Shown here piece after piece: positions 6,140 through 12,871 of a stretch of DNA of 14,579 nucleotides. The stretch is from Lentisalinibacter sp964602525 (GTDB lineage Bacteria; Pseudomonadota; Gammaproteobacteria; Steroidobacterales; Woeseiaceae): positions 1 through 14,579 of the forward strand of contig CAZRSA010000069.1 of NCBI GenBank assembly GCA_964602525.1, written 5' to 3'. Position numbers and translations under genes: made by a program. The first letter of the stretch is position 1. Every line of letters begins with the position of its first letter. The notes under the pieces are model-generated. The model had not been told where the DNA came from and did not search any database. It was given only the letters and a program-made list of their open reading frames with translations.

Positions 6140-6810
6140 CCGCGCGCTTCCTCCAGCATCGGCAGCAGCGCCACCGGGTGCTCGATGACCAGATCGGCCT
6201 GCCAGCCCCGCACGTCGTCGTCGGGCAGCAGATAGCCGTAGGCGGCCGCAATGGTGCGCATGCCGGCGGCGCGGCCGGCTTCCACGTCGCGCAGGTTGTC
6301 GCCCACATAGACGCAGTCGGCGGCGTCGACGGCGAGTCCTCGTGCGGCGTGCAGCAGCGGCATGGGATGGGGCTTGCGCTCCGGCAACGCGTCTCCGCCG
6401 ATGGAGATCCGGGAGCGGGTATGCAGCCCCAGCCCCTCGAGCAGTGCATCGGTGAGCGCCTGGGGCTTGTTGGTCACGATGCCCCAGGGCACACCGGCCG
6501 CCTCGATGGCGGCGAGCACCTCCTCCATGCCCTCGAACAGCCGGGAGCTGCGGTGGATGCGGTCGGCGTAGCGCTGCAGGTACTCGCCGTAGAGTGCCTG
6601 GCGGGCATCCTCGTTCCAATCGGGGAAGGCGAGCCGGATCAGCCCCGCGGCCCCGTTGGTGATGCTCGCCCGCGCCAGGCGATATTCCGGCGGGCGAGTG
6701 CCGTGGGCCCGGCACAGCTCCGCCAGCGTGTCGGTCATGTCCGGCGCCGTATCGATGAGAGTGCCGTCCAGGTCGAACAGCCAGCCGCCGAAACGCGCGG
6801 GCGCCGTCAT
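6136..6810 (-). CDS. mupP: HAD phosphatase, Gph family; probable N-acetylmuramic acid 6-phosphate phosphatase (MupP)
   Basis: This 224-residue HAD-superfamily phosphatase has all four motifs. These are DLDGTL at 13-18 (nucleophile D13, D15), the motif II Thr in VTNKP (T113), the motif III Lys in ERKPHP (K146), and GDNLRD with D171 and D175. The cap lies at residues about 22-90. General annotation would be phosphoglycolate phosphatase. However, the SRLFEGM…GIVTNKP region, the YGYLLPDDD…WQADLVIEHP tail and the position directly after ubiG match Pseudomonas MupP as I recall it. MupP dephosphorylates MurNAc-6-phosphate in cell-wall recycling. ATG at 6810 overlaps the ubiG stop (ATGA), and its stop overlaps the rmuC start (GTGA). 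Family is certain; MupP rather than Gph is a well-supported inference. No amgK/murU partner is in the window. Confidence 0.85.
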   Translation of the reverse strand: MTAPARFGGWLFDLDGTLIDTAPDMTDTLAELCRAHGTRPPEYRLARASITNGAAGLIRLAFPDWNEDARQALYGEYLQRYADRIHRSSRLFEGMEEVLAAIEAAGVPWGIVTNKPQALTDALLEGLGLHTRSRISIGGDALPERKPHPMPLLHAARGLAVDAADCVYVGDNLRDVEAGRAAGMRTIAAAYGYLLPDDDVRGWQADLVIEHPVALLPMLEEARG

Positions 6811-7538
6811 CGCTTGGCGGTCCTCCGGCGGAAGTGGGCGATGTAATTGACGTCGACGTCGTCGGTGAGGCTGAAGTGGCGGGTGAGCGGGTTGTAGCGC
6901 ACGCCGGTCAGCTCCTCGAGCCGCAGCTTCGCCTGCCGGGCCCACGCTTCCAGCTCCGAAGGCCGGATCAGCTTGTCGTACTCGTGGGTACCCCTGGGCA
7001 GGAGACGCAGCACGTACTCTGCGCCCACGATGGCGAGCGCGAACGCCTTCGCGGTGCGGTTGATGGTGGAGAAGAAGATATCGCCTCCGGGCCGCACCAG
7101 CCGGCTGCAGGCGGCGACGACCGCGCCGGGGTCGGGCACGTGCTCCAGCATCTCCAGGCAGGTGACGACATCGTAGGCTTCCGGGCGCTCGGCCGCGAGA
7201 TCCTCGGCGCTGGTCTCGAGGTACTCCAACTCCACGCCGGATTCCGCCGCATGGCGACGTGCGGCGGCGAGAGGAGCGGTGGCGAGATCGATGCCCGTCA
7301 CCTGCGCCCCGGCACGCGCCATGGCCTCGCTCAGGATGCCCCCGCCGCAGCCGATGTCGAGCACCTTGCGGCCCGCGATGGGCGCGCGCTCGTCGATATA
7401 GCCCAGCCGCAGCGGGTTCATCTGGTGGATGGGAGCGAAATCCCCGTCGGGATCCCACCAGGTCTCCGCCATCGCCTCGAACTTGCGGATCTCGCCCTGG
7501 TCGACGTTGCCGCCGGTCTTCGCTTGGGGGTCACTCAT
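6807..7538 (-). CDS. ubiG: Bifunctional ubiquinone O-methyltransferase UbiG
   Basis: UbiG carries out both O-methylations of ubiquinone biosynthesis (2-polyprenyl-6-hydroxyphenol methylase and demethylubiquinol 3-O-methylase) using S-adenosylmethionine. The 243-residue class I methyltransferase has the SAM motif VLDIGCGGG at 59-67 and an acidic end of strand 2 (VTGID). The UbiG-typical N-terminal FEAMAETWWDPDGDFAPIH and the segments CLEMLEHVPDPG, FFSTINRT and AEYVLRLLPRGTHEYDK are all present. Length and ends fit E. coli UbiG (240 residues). ATG at 7538 overlaps the end of mtaD by 8 bp; the gene's TGA overlaps the next ATG. Being next to mtaD links two steps around SAM metabolism: one uses SAM, the other handles SAM by-products. 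Confidence 0.95.
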   Translation of the reverse strand: MSDPQAKTGGNVDQGEIRKFEAMAETWWDPDGDFAPIHQMNPLRLGYIDERAPIAGRKVLDIGCGGGILSEAMARAGAQVTGIDLATAPLAAARRHAAESGVELEYLETSAEDLAAERPEAYDVVTCLEMLEHVPDPGAVVAACSRLVRPGGDIFFSTINRTAKAFALAIVGAEYVLRLLPRGTHEYDKLIRPSELEAWARQAKLRLEELTGVRYNPLTRHFSLTDDVDVNYIAHFRRRTAKR

Positions 7539-8856
7539 GGTCGTAGTTCCAGATCTTCTCTCTCCATTCTGCGGCGCGGCCGCTGATGTCGTCCAGGTGC
7601 AGGTGGGTCAGCCGCCCGCCCTTTACCAGCCGCTGGCCGGCCACCCAGACGTCGCTCACCTGAGAGGCCTCGGCGGCATAGACCAGCTGGGAGACCGGCT
7701 CGTAGACGGGCTGGGTGCGCGGCGCCGAGAGATCGACCGCGCAGACGTCCGCCCACTTGCCGGCTTCCAGGCTGCCGATGGTGTCGGCGAGTCCGAGCGC
7801 CGCCGCTCCGTTCAGGGTGGCCATGCGCAGGACCGTGTGGGCGCCCAGCGCGCTGGCGTCGCCGCTGGCTGCCTTGCCGAGCAATGCGGCGGTGCGCATT
7901 TCGCTCAGCATGTCCAGGTCGTTGTTGCTGGCGGCTCCGTCGGTGCCGAGCGCTACGTTGATGCCCGCCTCGAGCATCCGGGCCACCGGCGCGATGCCGC
8001 TGGCGAGCTTCAGGTTCGACTCCGGGCAGTGGGCCACGGACACGCCGGCGCCGGCCGCCAGGGCGATCTCCTCGTCGGTGAGGCAGGTCATGTGCACCGC
8101 CAGCAGCGAGCCGTTGACGAAGCCCAGTCGACGGAGGCGCTCGAGCGGCCGGGACCCGTGGGTTTCCTCCTCGGCGGCCACCTCGGCGGCGGTCTCGTGC
8201 ACGTGTATGTGCACCGGCACGTCCAGCTGGTCGGCCAGCGCCCGGAGCTTGGCCAGGCTCGGCTCGCTGACCGAGTAGGGCGCATGGGGCGCGAAGTGGG
8301 TGCTCACCAGCGGATGGGAGGCGTAGCGGTCGTGTACGGCGACCCCTTTCGAGAGGTACTCGCCGGTGTCCTGCGCCCAGGCGGTGGGTGCATCGACCAG
8401 GATCATGCCCACCGATGCGCGCATGCGGGCCGCGGCCGTGGTCTCGGCGACGATGTCCGGGAAGAAGTACATGTCGTTGAAACACGTGGTACCGCCCAGC
8501 AGCATTTCGGCGATGGCCAATCGGGTACCGTCACGGACGAATTCGGCATCGATCCAGCGGCCCTCGGCGGGCCAGATGTGCTCGCGCAGCCAGACCTCCA
8601 GCGGCAGATCGTCGGCCAGTCCGCGGAACAGCGACATGGCCGCATGTGTGTGGGCGTTCACCAGCCCTGGGATCACCAGGTGGTCGTCGAGATGGACGAG
8701 TTCCGTCGCCTCGAATCGCGTGCCGGCCTCGGCGGCGGGCAGCACGGCCCGGATTACGCCGTCGCGGATCGCCACGGCATGGTGCTCCAGCACCGTGTCG
8801 GCGGGTGCGACGGGCGCCAGCCAGCGGCACATCAGGATCAGGTCACATTGCTCCAT
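7531..8856 (-). CDS. mtaD: 5-methylthioadenosine/S-adenosylhomocysteine deaminase, TRZ/ATZ family
   Basis: This 441-residue amidohydrolase of the TRZ/ATZ (cytosine-deaminase-like) family probably deaminates methylthioadenosine and/or S-adenosylhomocysteine to the inosine forms. The metal site is complete: H69-x-H71 in NAHTHAAMS, H218 and E221 in HIHVHE, H276 in VAHCPES, and D306 in GTDGAASNNDLD. The VWLREHIWPAEG segment is typical of MtaD. ATG at 8856 is chosen: the frame is open 32 codons further up, but that part has no family similarity and runs through the likely promoter. It heads the minus-strand operon, divergent from gyrA, and overlaps ubiG by 8 bp. In Pseudomonas, mtnA, another MTA-salvage gene, sits between gyrA and this gene; it is absent here. 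Exact substrate preference cannot be read from sequence. Confidence 0.9.
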   Translation of the reverse strand: MEQCDLILMCRWLAPVAPADTVLEHHAVAIRDGVIRAVLPAAEAGTRFEATELVHLDDHLVIPGLVNAHTHAAMSLFRGLADDLPLEVWLREHIWPAEGRWIDAEFVRDGTRLAIAEMLLGGTTCFNDMYFFPDIVAETTAAARMRASVGMILVDAPTAWAQDTGEYLSKGVAVHDRYASHPLVSTHFAPHAPYSVSEPSLAKLRALADQLDVPVHIHVHETAAEVAAEEETHGSRPLERLRRLGFVNGSLLAVHMTCLTDEEIALAAGAGVSVAHCPESNLKLASGIAPVARMLEAGINVALGTDGAASNNDLDMLSEMRTAALLGKAASGDASALGAHTVLRMATLNGAAALGLADTIGSLEAGKWADVCAVDLSAPRTQPVYEPVSQLVYAAEASQVSDVWVAGQRLVKGGRLTHLHLDDISGRAAEWREKIWNYDHE

Positions 8857-8869
8857 ATTGCTGATTTCG

Positions 8870-8875
8870 ATGATA
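8870..8875 (-). promoter_or_regulatory. Candidate -10 box of the mtaD operon
   Basis: On the minus strand TATCAT (five of six consensus matches) lies 13 nt before the mtaD ATG, giving a very short leader of about 6 nt and no Shine-Dalgarno. An alternative minus-strand -10, TATACT, is at 8918-8923. Neither has a clear -35. Confidence 0.35.
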
Positions 8876-8983
8876 AAAATGCGGCCGGCTCGGGCCCGTG
8901 GCGAGGGCGGAGCAGCTAGTATACAGGCCCGTCCCGTCCGGACTGCGCGCACCTGCCTGCTGCTACGTACAAGTCCCGATTTA

Positions 8984-8992
8984 TGCTAAAAT
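8984..8992 (+). promoter_or_regulatory. Candidate extended -10 promoter of gyrA
   Basis: TGC-TAAAAT is an extended -10 element: TG one base upstream of a five-of-six match. It sits in the most A/T-rich part of the intergenic region. The -35 region is weak, as is common for extended -10 promoters. Transcription would start near 8999, leaving a leader of about 130 nt before gyrA. Confidence 0.5.
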
Positions 8993-9079
8993 TTTGCCTT
9001 GTTCAGGAGCCAGAAAAAGGCTGACTCCGGCCCCCGCCGCAAGCACTGGCCGAGACCTGAATCCTTTAGCACGGATCGT

Positions 9080-9116
9080 CCGCCGAACTCCCAGTGGAGG
9101 GCGGTGGCCCGGTTTT
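9080..9116 (+). promoter_or_regulatory. Mutually exclusive hairpins in the gyrA leader
   Basis: Hairpin A pairs CCGCC (9080-9084) and CTCC (9088-9091) with GGAGGGCGG (9096-9104), with a 3-nt bulge. Hairpin B pairs GGGC (9099-9102) with GCCC (9107-9110) and is followed by GG and then TTTT (9113-9116). The two share bases 9099-9104 and cannot form together. B looks like a weak terminator, with only 4 bp of stem. An attenuator role is inference. A further small hairpin (AGCC/GGCT) lies at 9008-9022. Confidence 0.3.
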
Positions 9117-9128
9117 ATGTGAGTAGCC

Positions 9129-11684
9129 ATGACTGACATCGCCCAGGAAGTCTTTTCGGTCAATCTCGAAGACGAGATGCGCCAGTCCTATCTCGATTAC
9201 GCCATGAGCGTGATCGTCGGCCGGGCGCTTCCCGACGTGCGCGACGGCCTGAAGCCGGTGCACCGGCGCGTGCTCTACGCCATGCGGGAGCTGGGCAACG
9301 ACTACAACAAGCCGTACAAGAAGTCCGCGCGCGTGGTCGGCGACGTCATCGGTAAATACCACCCGCACGGCGACAGCGCGGTCTACGACACCATCGTGCG
9401 CATGGCGCAGTCGTTCTCCATGCGCTACATGCTGGTGGACGGGCAGGGCAACTTCGGCTCGGTGGACGGCGACGCGCCGGCGGCCATGCGTTACACCGAG
9501 GTGCGCATGGCGCGCGTGGCCCACGAGCTGCTGGCCGACATCGACAAGGAGACCGTCGATTTCGTCGAGAACTACGACGGCTCGGAGAGCGAGCCCTCGG
9601 TGCTGCCCACCCGCATCCCGAACCTGCTCGTCAACGGCTCCTCCGGCATCGCGGTGGGTATGGCCACCAACATCCCGCCCCACAATCTGGGCGAGATCAT
9701 CGACGCCTGCGTGGCCGTGATCGACGACCCTGACATCGACGTGGCCGGGCTCATGCAGCACGTGCCCGGGCCGGACTTCCCCACCGCGGGCATCATCAAC
9801 GGCGCCCAGGGCATCTACAGCGCCTACAAGACGGGCCGGGGCCGCGTCCACATTCGCGCGCGCAGTCATATCGAGGAGATCGGCAAGGGCAGCCGGGAGG
9901 CCATCGTCGTCACCGAGCTGCCCTACCAGGTCAACAAGGCCCGGCTGATCGAGAAGATCGCCGAACTCGTGCGCGAGAAGAAGCTGGAGGGTATCAGCGA
10001 GCTGCGCGACGAGTCCGACAAGGACGGCATGCGGGTGGTCATCGAGCTCAAGCGTGGCGAGGTGCACGAGGTGGTGCTGAACAACCTCTACAAGCACACG
10101 CCGCTGCAGAGCGTCTTCGGCATCAACATGGTGGCGCTGCACGAGGGTCAGCCGAAGCTGATGACGCTGAAGCAGATCCTGGAGGCGTTCGTGGCCCACC
10201 GTCGCGAGGTGGTGACCCGGCGCACCATCCACGACCTGCGCAAGGCACGGGACCGTGCTCACATCCTGGAGGGCCAGGCCGTAGCGCTGGCCAATATCGA
10301 CGAGGTGATCGCGCTCATCAAGGCGTCGCCGTCGCCGGCCGAGGCGAAAGCCGGCCTGGTGGCCGGCCGCTGGGCGCCCGGCGCGGTCACCGGCATGCTC
10401 GAGCGGGCGGGCGAGATCGATACCCGTCCGGATGCGGACCACGGACGGTTCGGCATCGTCGAGGAGGACGGCGGAACCGTCTACCGGCTGTCGGAGACCC
10501 AGGCGCAGGCGATTCTGGATCTCCGCCTGCATCGACTGACTGGTCTGGAGCAGGAAAAAATAATAAAGGAATACAAGGAGATACTTGAGAAAATTAGAGA
10601 GTATTCTCTTGTCCTGGCGGATCCCGATCGGCTGCTCGCCGTGATTCGTGAGGAGTTGCAGGCGGTGCGCGACCAGTTCGGCGACGACCGCCGTACCGCG
10701 ATCATGGAGGACCACTCGGACCTCACCATCGAGGACCTGATCCCCGAGGAGAACGTGGTGGTGACCCTGTCCCACGGCGGTTACGCCAAGGCGCAGCCGC
10801 TGGACTCCTACCAGGCGCAGCGCCGGGGCGGCAAGGGGCGCGCGGCCACCCGCATGAAGGACGAGGACTTCATCGACAACCTCTTCGTGGCCAACACCCA
10901 CGACACGCTGTTGTGCTTCTCGAGCCGGGGCAAGGCGTACTGGCTGAAGGTCTACCAGCTGCCCCAGGCCGGCCGCGGCGCCAGGGGCAAGCCCATCGTG
11001 AACCTGCTGCCGCTGGAACAGGAGGAGCGCATCAATGCCGTGCTGCCGGTGCGCGACTTCGAGGCCGGCAAGTTCGTGTTCTTCGCAACCAGCCAGGGCA
11101 CCGTGAAGAAGACGCCGCTGGATGCGTTCTCCCGGCCCCGGTCGAACGGCATCATCGCCATCGACCTGCGCGCCGGCGACCACCTGGTGGATGTGGCCCT
11201 CACCGGCGGCGACAGCGACATCATGCTGTTCGCGAGCAGCGGCAAGGCCATCCGCTTCCACGAGTCCGGCGTGCGGGCCATGGGCCGCGGCGCGGCGGGC
11301 GTGCGCGGCATCCGCCTGGCCGCGGGCCACGAGGTGATCGCACTGATCATTCTCTCGGACGGGCTCATCCTCACGGCCACGGAGCACGGCTACGGCAAGA
11401 GGAGCGAGGCGGACGAGTTCTCCCTCCAGGGCCGCGGCGGTCAGGGACTCATCGCCATCCAGACCTCCGAGCGCAACGGCCGCATGGTGGGCGCGCTACA
11501 GGTGTCCGACGACGACGAGATCATGCTCATCAGCAACGCCGGCACCCTGGTGCGTACACCGGTGGCCGACATCTCCATTCTGGGCCGCAACACCCAGGGC
11601 GTGCGCCTGATCCGCCTGGGCGACGACGAGGCGCTGGTGGGCCTGGAGCGCATCGAGGCGCTGGCGGAGGACGAGGAGGAGTGA
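9129..11684 (+). CDS. gyrA: DNA gyrase subunit A
   Basis: GyrA is the breakage-reunion subunit of DNA gyrase (A2B2), which introduces negative supercoils. It has 851 residues (E. coli 875). The winged-helix/tower core contains catalytic Tyr122 in AAMRYTEVRM. The quinolone region GKYHPHGDSAVYDTI carries Ser83 and Asp87, the wild-type susceptible residues, in E. coli numbering. The coiled-coil C-gate spans about residues 370-500. The C-terminal beta-pinwheel has the GyrA box QRRGGKG at 564-570, which identifies gyrase rather than ParC, and the protein ends in a short acidic tail. ATG at 9129 has only a weak Shine-Dalgarno (GTGAG). A 56-nt A/T-rich patch with unusual codons lies at 10555-10610. 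The gene is preceded by its own promoter and followed after 49 nt by serC. Confidence 0.98.
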   Translation: MTDIAQEVFSVNLEDEMRQSYLDYAMSVIVGRALPDVRDGLKPVHRRVLYAMRELGNDYNKPYKKSARVVGDVIGKYHPHGDSAVYDTIVRMAQSFSMRYMLVDGQGNFGSVDGDAPAAMRYTEVRMARVAHELLADIDKETVDFVENYDGSESEPSVLPTRIPNLLVNGSSGIAVGMATNIPPHNLGEIIDACVAVIDDPDIDVAGLMQHVPGPDFPTAGIINGAQGIYSAYKTGRGRVHIRARSHIEEIGKGSREAIVVTELPYQVNKARLIEKIAELVREKKLEGISELRDESDKDGMRVVIELKRGEVHEVVLNNLYKHTPLQSVFGINMVALHEGQPKLMTLKQILEAFVAHRREVVTRRTIHDLRKARDRAHILEGQAVALANIDEVIALIKASPSPAEAKAGLVAGRWAPGAVTGMLERAGEIDTRPDADHGRFGIVEEDGGTVYRLSETQAQAILDLRLHRLTGLEQEKIIKEYKEILEKIREYSLVLADPDRLLAVIREELQAVRDQFGDDRRTAIMEDHSDLTIEDLIPEENVVVTLSHGGYAKAQPLDSYQAQRRGGKGRAATRMKDEDFIDNLFVANTHDTLLCFSSRGKAYWLKVYQLPQAGRGARGKPIVNLLPLEQEERINAVLPVRDFEAGKFVFFATSQGTVKKTPLDAFSRPRSNGIIAIDLRAGDHLVDVALTGGDSDIMLFASSGKAIRFHESGVRAMGRGAAGVRGIRLAAGHEVIALIILSDGLILTATEHGYGKRSEADEFSLQGRGGQGLIAIQTSERNGRMVGALQVSDDDEIMLISNAGTLVRTPVADISILGRNTQGVRLIRLGDDEALVGLERIEALAEDEEE
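10555..10610 (+). other. A/T-rich codon island within gyrA
   Basis: Only 14 of 56 bases are G or C, inside an otherwise GC-rich gene. It encodes residues 477-494 of the coiled coil and uses codons hardly seen elsewhere in the gene: ATA three times, ATT, AGA, TAT, TCT and CTT twice. The protein sequence (IIKEYKEILEKIREYS) is ordinary for this position of GyrA, so the anomaly is at the nucleotide level. It begins with a run of six A and ends with a small inverted repeat, AGAGA-GTAT-TCTCT (10596-10609). Confidence 0.85.
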
Positions 11685-11686
11685 TC

Positions 11687-11712
11687 GCGACGCCGCAGGC
11701 GCGCGGCGTCGC
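11687..11712 (+). repeat. Perfect 10-bp inverted repeat between gyrA and serC
   Basis: GCGACGCCGC (11687-11696) and GCGGCGTCGC (11703-11712) are exact reverse complements around a 6-nt loop, starting 3 nt after the gyrA stop. No T tract follows, so it is not a canonical intrinsic terminator. It could stabilise the gyrA mRNA 3' end or lower transcription into serC. Confidence 0.7.
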
Positions 11713-11733
11713 CGGGGACGGCACGGGACTCTG

Positions 11734-12816
11734 ATGGGACGGGTCTATAACTTCAGCGCAGGACCTGCCGCGCTGCCGCTGGCTGTGCTGGAGCGCGCCC
11801 GGGACGAGATGACCGATTTCGCCGGCACCGGCATGTCGGTGATGGAACTCAGCCACCGGGGCAAGCCCTTCCGCGAGGTGGCCGAGCGCTCGGAGGCCGC
11901 TCTACGCCGCCTGCTGGCGGTGCCGGACGGCTATCAGGTGCTGTTCCTGCAGGGCGGCGCCACTCTGCAGTTCGCCATGGCACCGCTGAATCTCGCGACG
12001 CCGGAGGCCAGCGCGGACTACGTGGTTACCGGTAGCTGGGGATGCAAGGCCGTCGCGGAGGCCCGGCGCTTCTGCAACGTCAACGTCGCGGCGGACGAGG
12101 AGGCCTCGGGCTACACCCGCGTGCCGCCGCTCTCGGACTGGCGCGTGCGCGACGATGCGGCCTACCTCCACTACACGCCCAACGAGACCATCGGCGGCGT
12201 GGAATTCCACCGGATCCCTGCCGCCGGCGCGGTGCCGCTGGTGGCGGACATGTCGTCCAACATCCTCTCCCGGCCGCTGGACGTCGGACGCTTCGGCCTG
12301 ATCTACGCCGGCGCCCAGAAGAACATCGGGCCCGCCGGGCTCACGCTGGTGATCGTGCGCGACGACCTGTTGGAGACGGCCCGGGACGGGGTGCCGAGCA
12401 TGCTCCGATACGCGGTGCACGCCGCAGCGGGTTCGATGAGCAATACGCCACCCACCTTCGCCTGGTACATGGCGGGGCTGGTCTTCGACTGGCTGCTGGA
12501 GCAGGGCGGTCTCGAGGCCGTGGGCGCGGCCAACGCCCGCAAGGCCGAGACCCTGTACCGGGCCATCGATGATTCCGGTTTCTATGCCAACCCGGTGGAG
12601 CCCGGCTCCCGCTCGCGCATGAACGTGCCCTTCGCGCTGGCCGATCCTGGCCTGGACGCCGCCTTCCTCGCGGAGGCCGAGGCGGCCGGCCTGACCAATC
12701 TGAAGGGTCATCGCTCGGTGGGCGGGATGCGGGCGAGTCTGTACAACGCCATGCCCCAGTCGGGCGTCGATGCGCTGGTGGACTTCATGGGGGAGTTCGA
12801 ACGGACCCGCGCCTGA
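11734..12816 (+). CDS. serC: Phosphoserine aminotransferase (SerC)
   Basis: This PLP enzyme of class V aminotransferase fold makes O-phosphoserine from 3-phosphohydroxypyruvate in serine biosynthesis. It also acts on the equivalent intermediate of pyridoxal phosphate synthesis. The 360-residue length is the family norm. Signatures are NFSAGPAALP at the N-terminus, MELSHRGKPF (substrate His-Arg), FLQGGAT (phosphate binding), HYTPNETIGGVEF, and the PLP lysine K196 in GAQKNIGPAG. It ends with the usual GGMRASLYNAMP motif. ATG at 11734 follows a weak GGGA 5 nt upstream. It lies 49 nt after gyrA and 55 nt before pheA; serC-pheA-aroA is a widespread gammaproteobacterial order. Confidence 0.96.
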   Translation: MGRVYNFSAGPAALPLAVLERARDEMTDFAGTGMSVMELSHRGKPFREVAERSEAALRRLLAVPDGYQVLFLQGGATLQFAMAPLNLATPEASADYVVTGSWGCKAVAEARRFCNVNVAADEEASGYTRVPPLSDWRVRDDAAYLHYTPNETIGGVEFHRIPAAGAVPLVADMSSNILSRPLDVGRFGLIYAGAQKNIGPAGLTLVIVRDDLLETARDGVPSMLRYAVHAAAGSMSNTPPTFAWYMAGLVFDWLLEQGGLEAVGAANARKAETLYRAIDDSGFYANPVEPGSRSRMNVPFALADPGLDAAFLAEAEAAGLTNLKGHRSVGGMRASLYNAMPQSGVDALVDFMGEFERTRA

Positions 12817-12840
12817 GGTGTCCCGCGCCCGGCCACCCGT

Positions 12841-12846
12841 TAGACT
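12841..12846 (+). promoter_or_regulatory. Possible weak -10 box before pheA
   Basis: TAGACT (four of six matches) lies 25 nt before the pheA ATG, which has its own AGGAAA Shine-Dalgarno at 12861-12866. No -35 is apparent and no Phe-rich leader peptide is seen in the short serC-pheA gap, so an E. coli-style attenuator seems absent. Confidence 0.2.
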
Positions 12847-12871
12847 TGCCGCCTCAGTACAGGAAAGCGCG

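Noticed and set aside
7429..8919. A 496-codon plus-strand frame across mtaD and ubiG
   Set aside because: Composition (Gly/His/Arg/Val-rich) and phase show it is a shadow of the minus-strand genes, both of which have complete catalytic motifs.
8857..8952. 32-residue N-terminal extension of MtaD
   Set aside because: It would run through the A/T-rich promoter region and adds residues absent from the family; ATG at 8856 starts at the usual position.
9389..9391. Possible quinolone-resistance change at GyrA residue 87
   Set aside because: Codons 83 and 87 encode Ser and Asp, the susceptible residues, so no resistance allele is present.
10350..10367. GCCGGCC/GGCCGGC hairpin within gyrA
   Set aside because: Seven-base arms inside GC-rich codons, with no special position or T tract; consistent with chance.
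9066..11387. A 773-codon open frame antisense to gyrA
   Set aside because: It mirrors the codon phase of gyrA, has His/Leu/Val/Gly-rich composition typical of antisense frames in GC-rich genes, and shows no domain. Its lower-complexity FLKYLLVFLYYFF stretch is just the complement of the A/T island.
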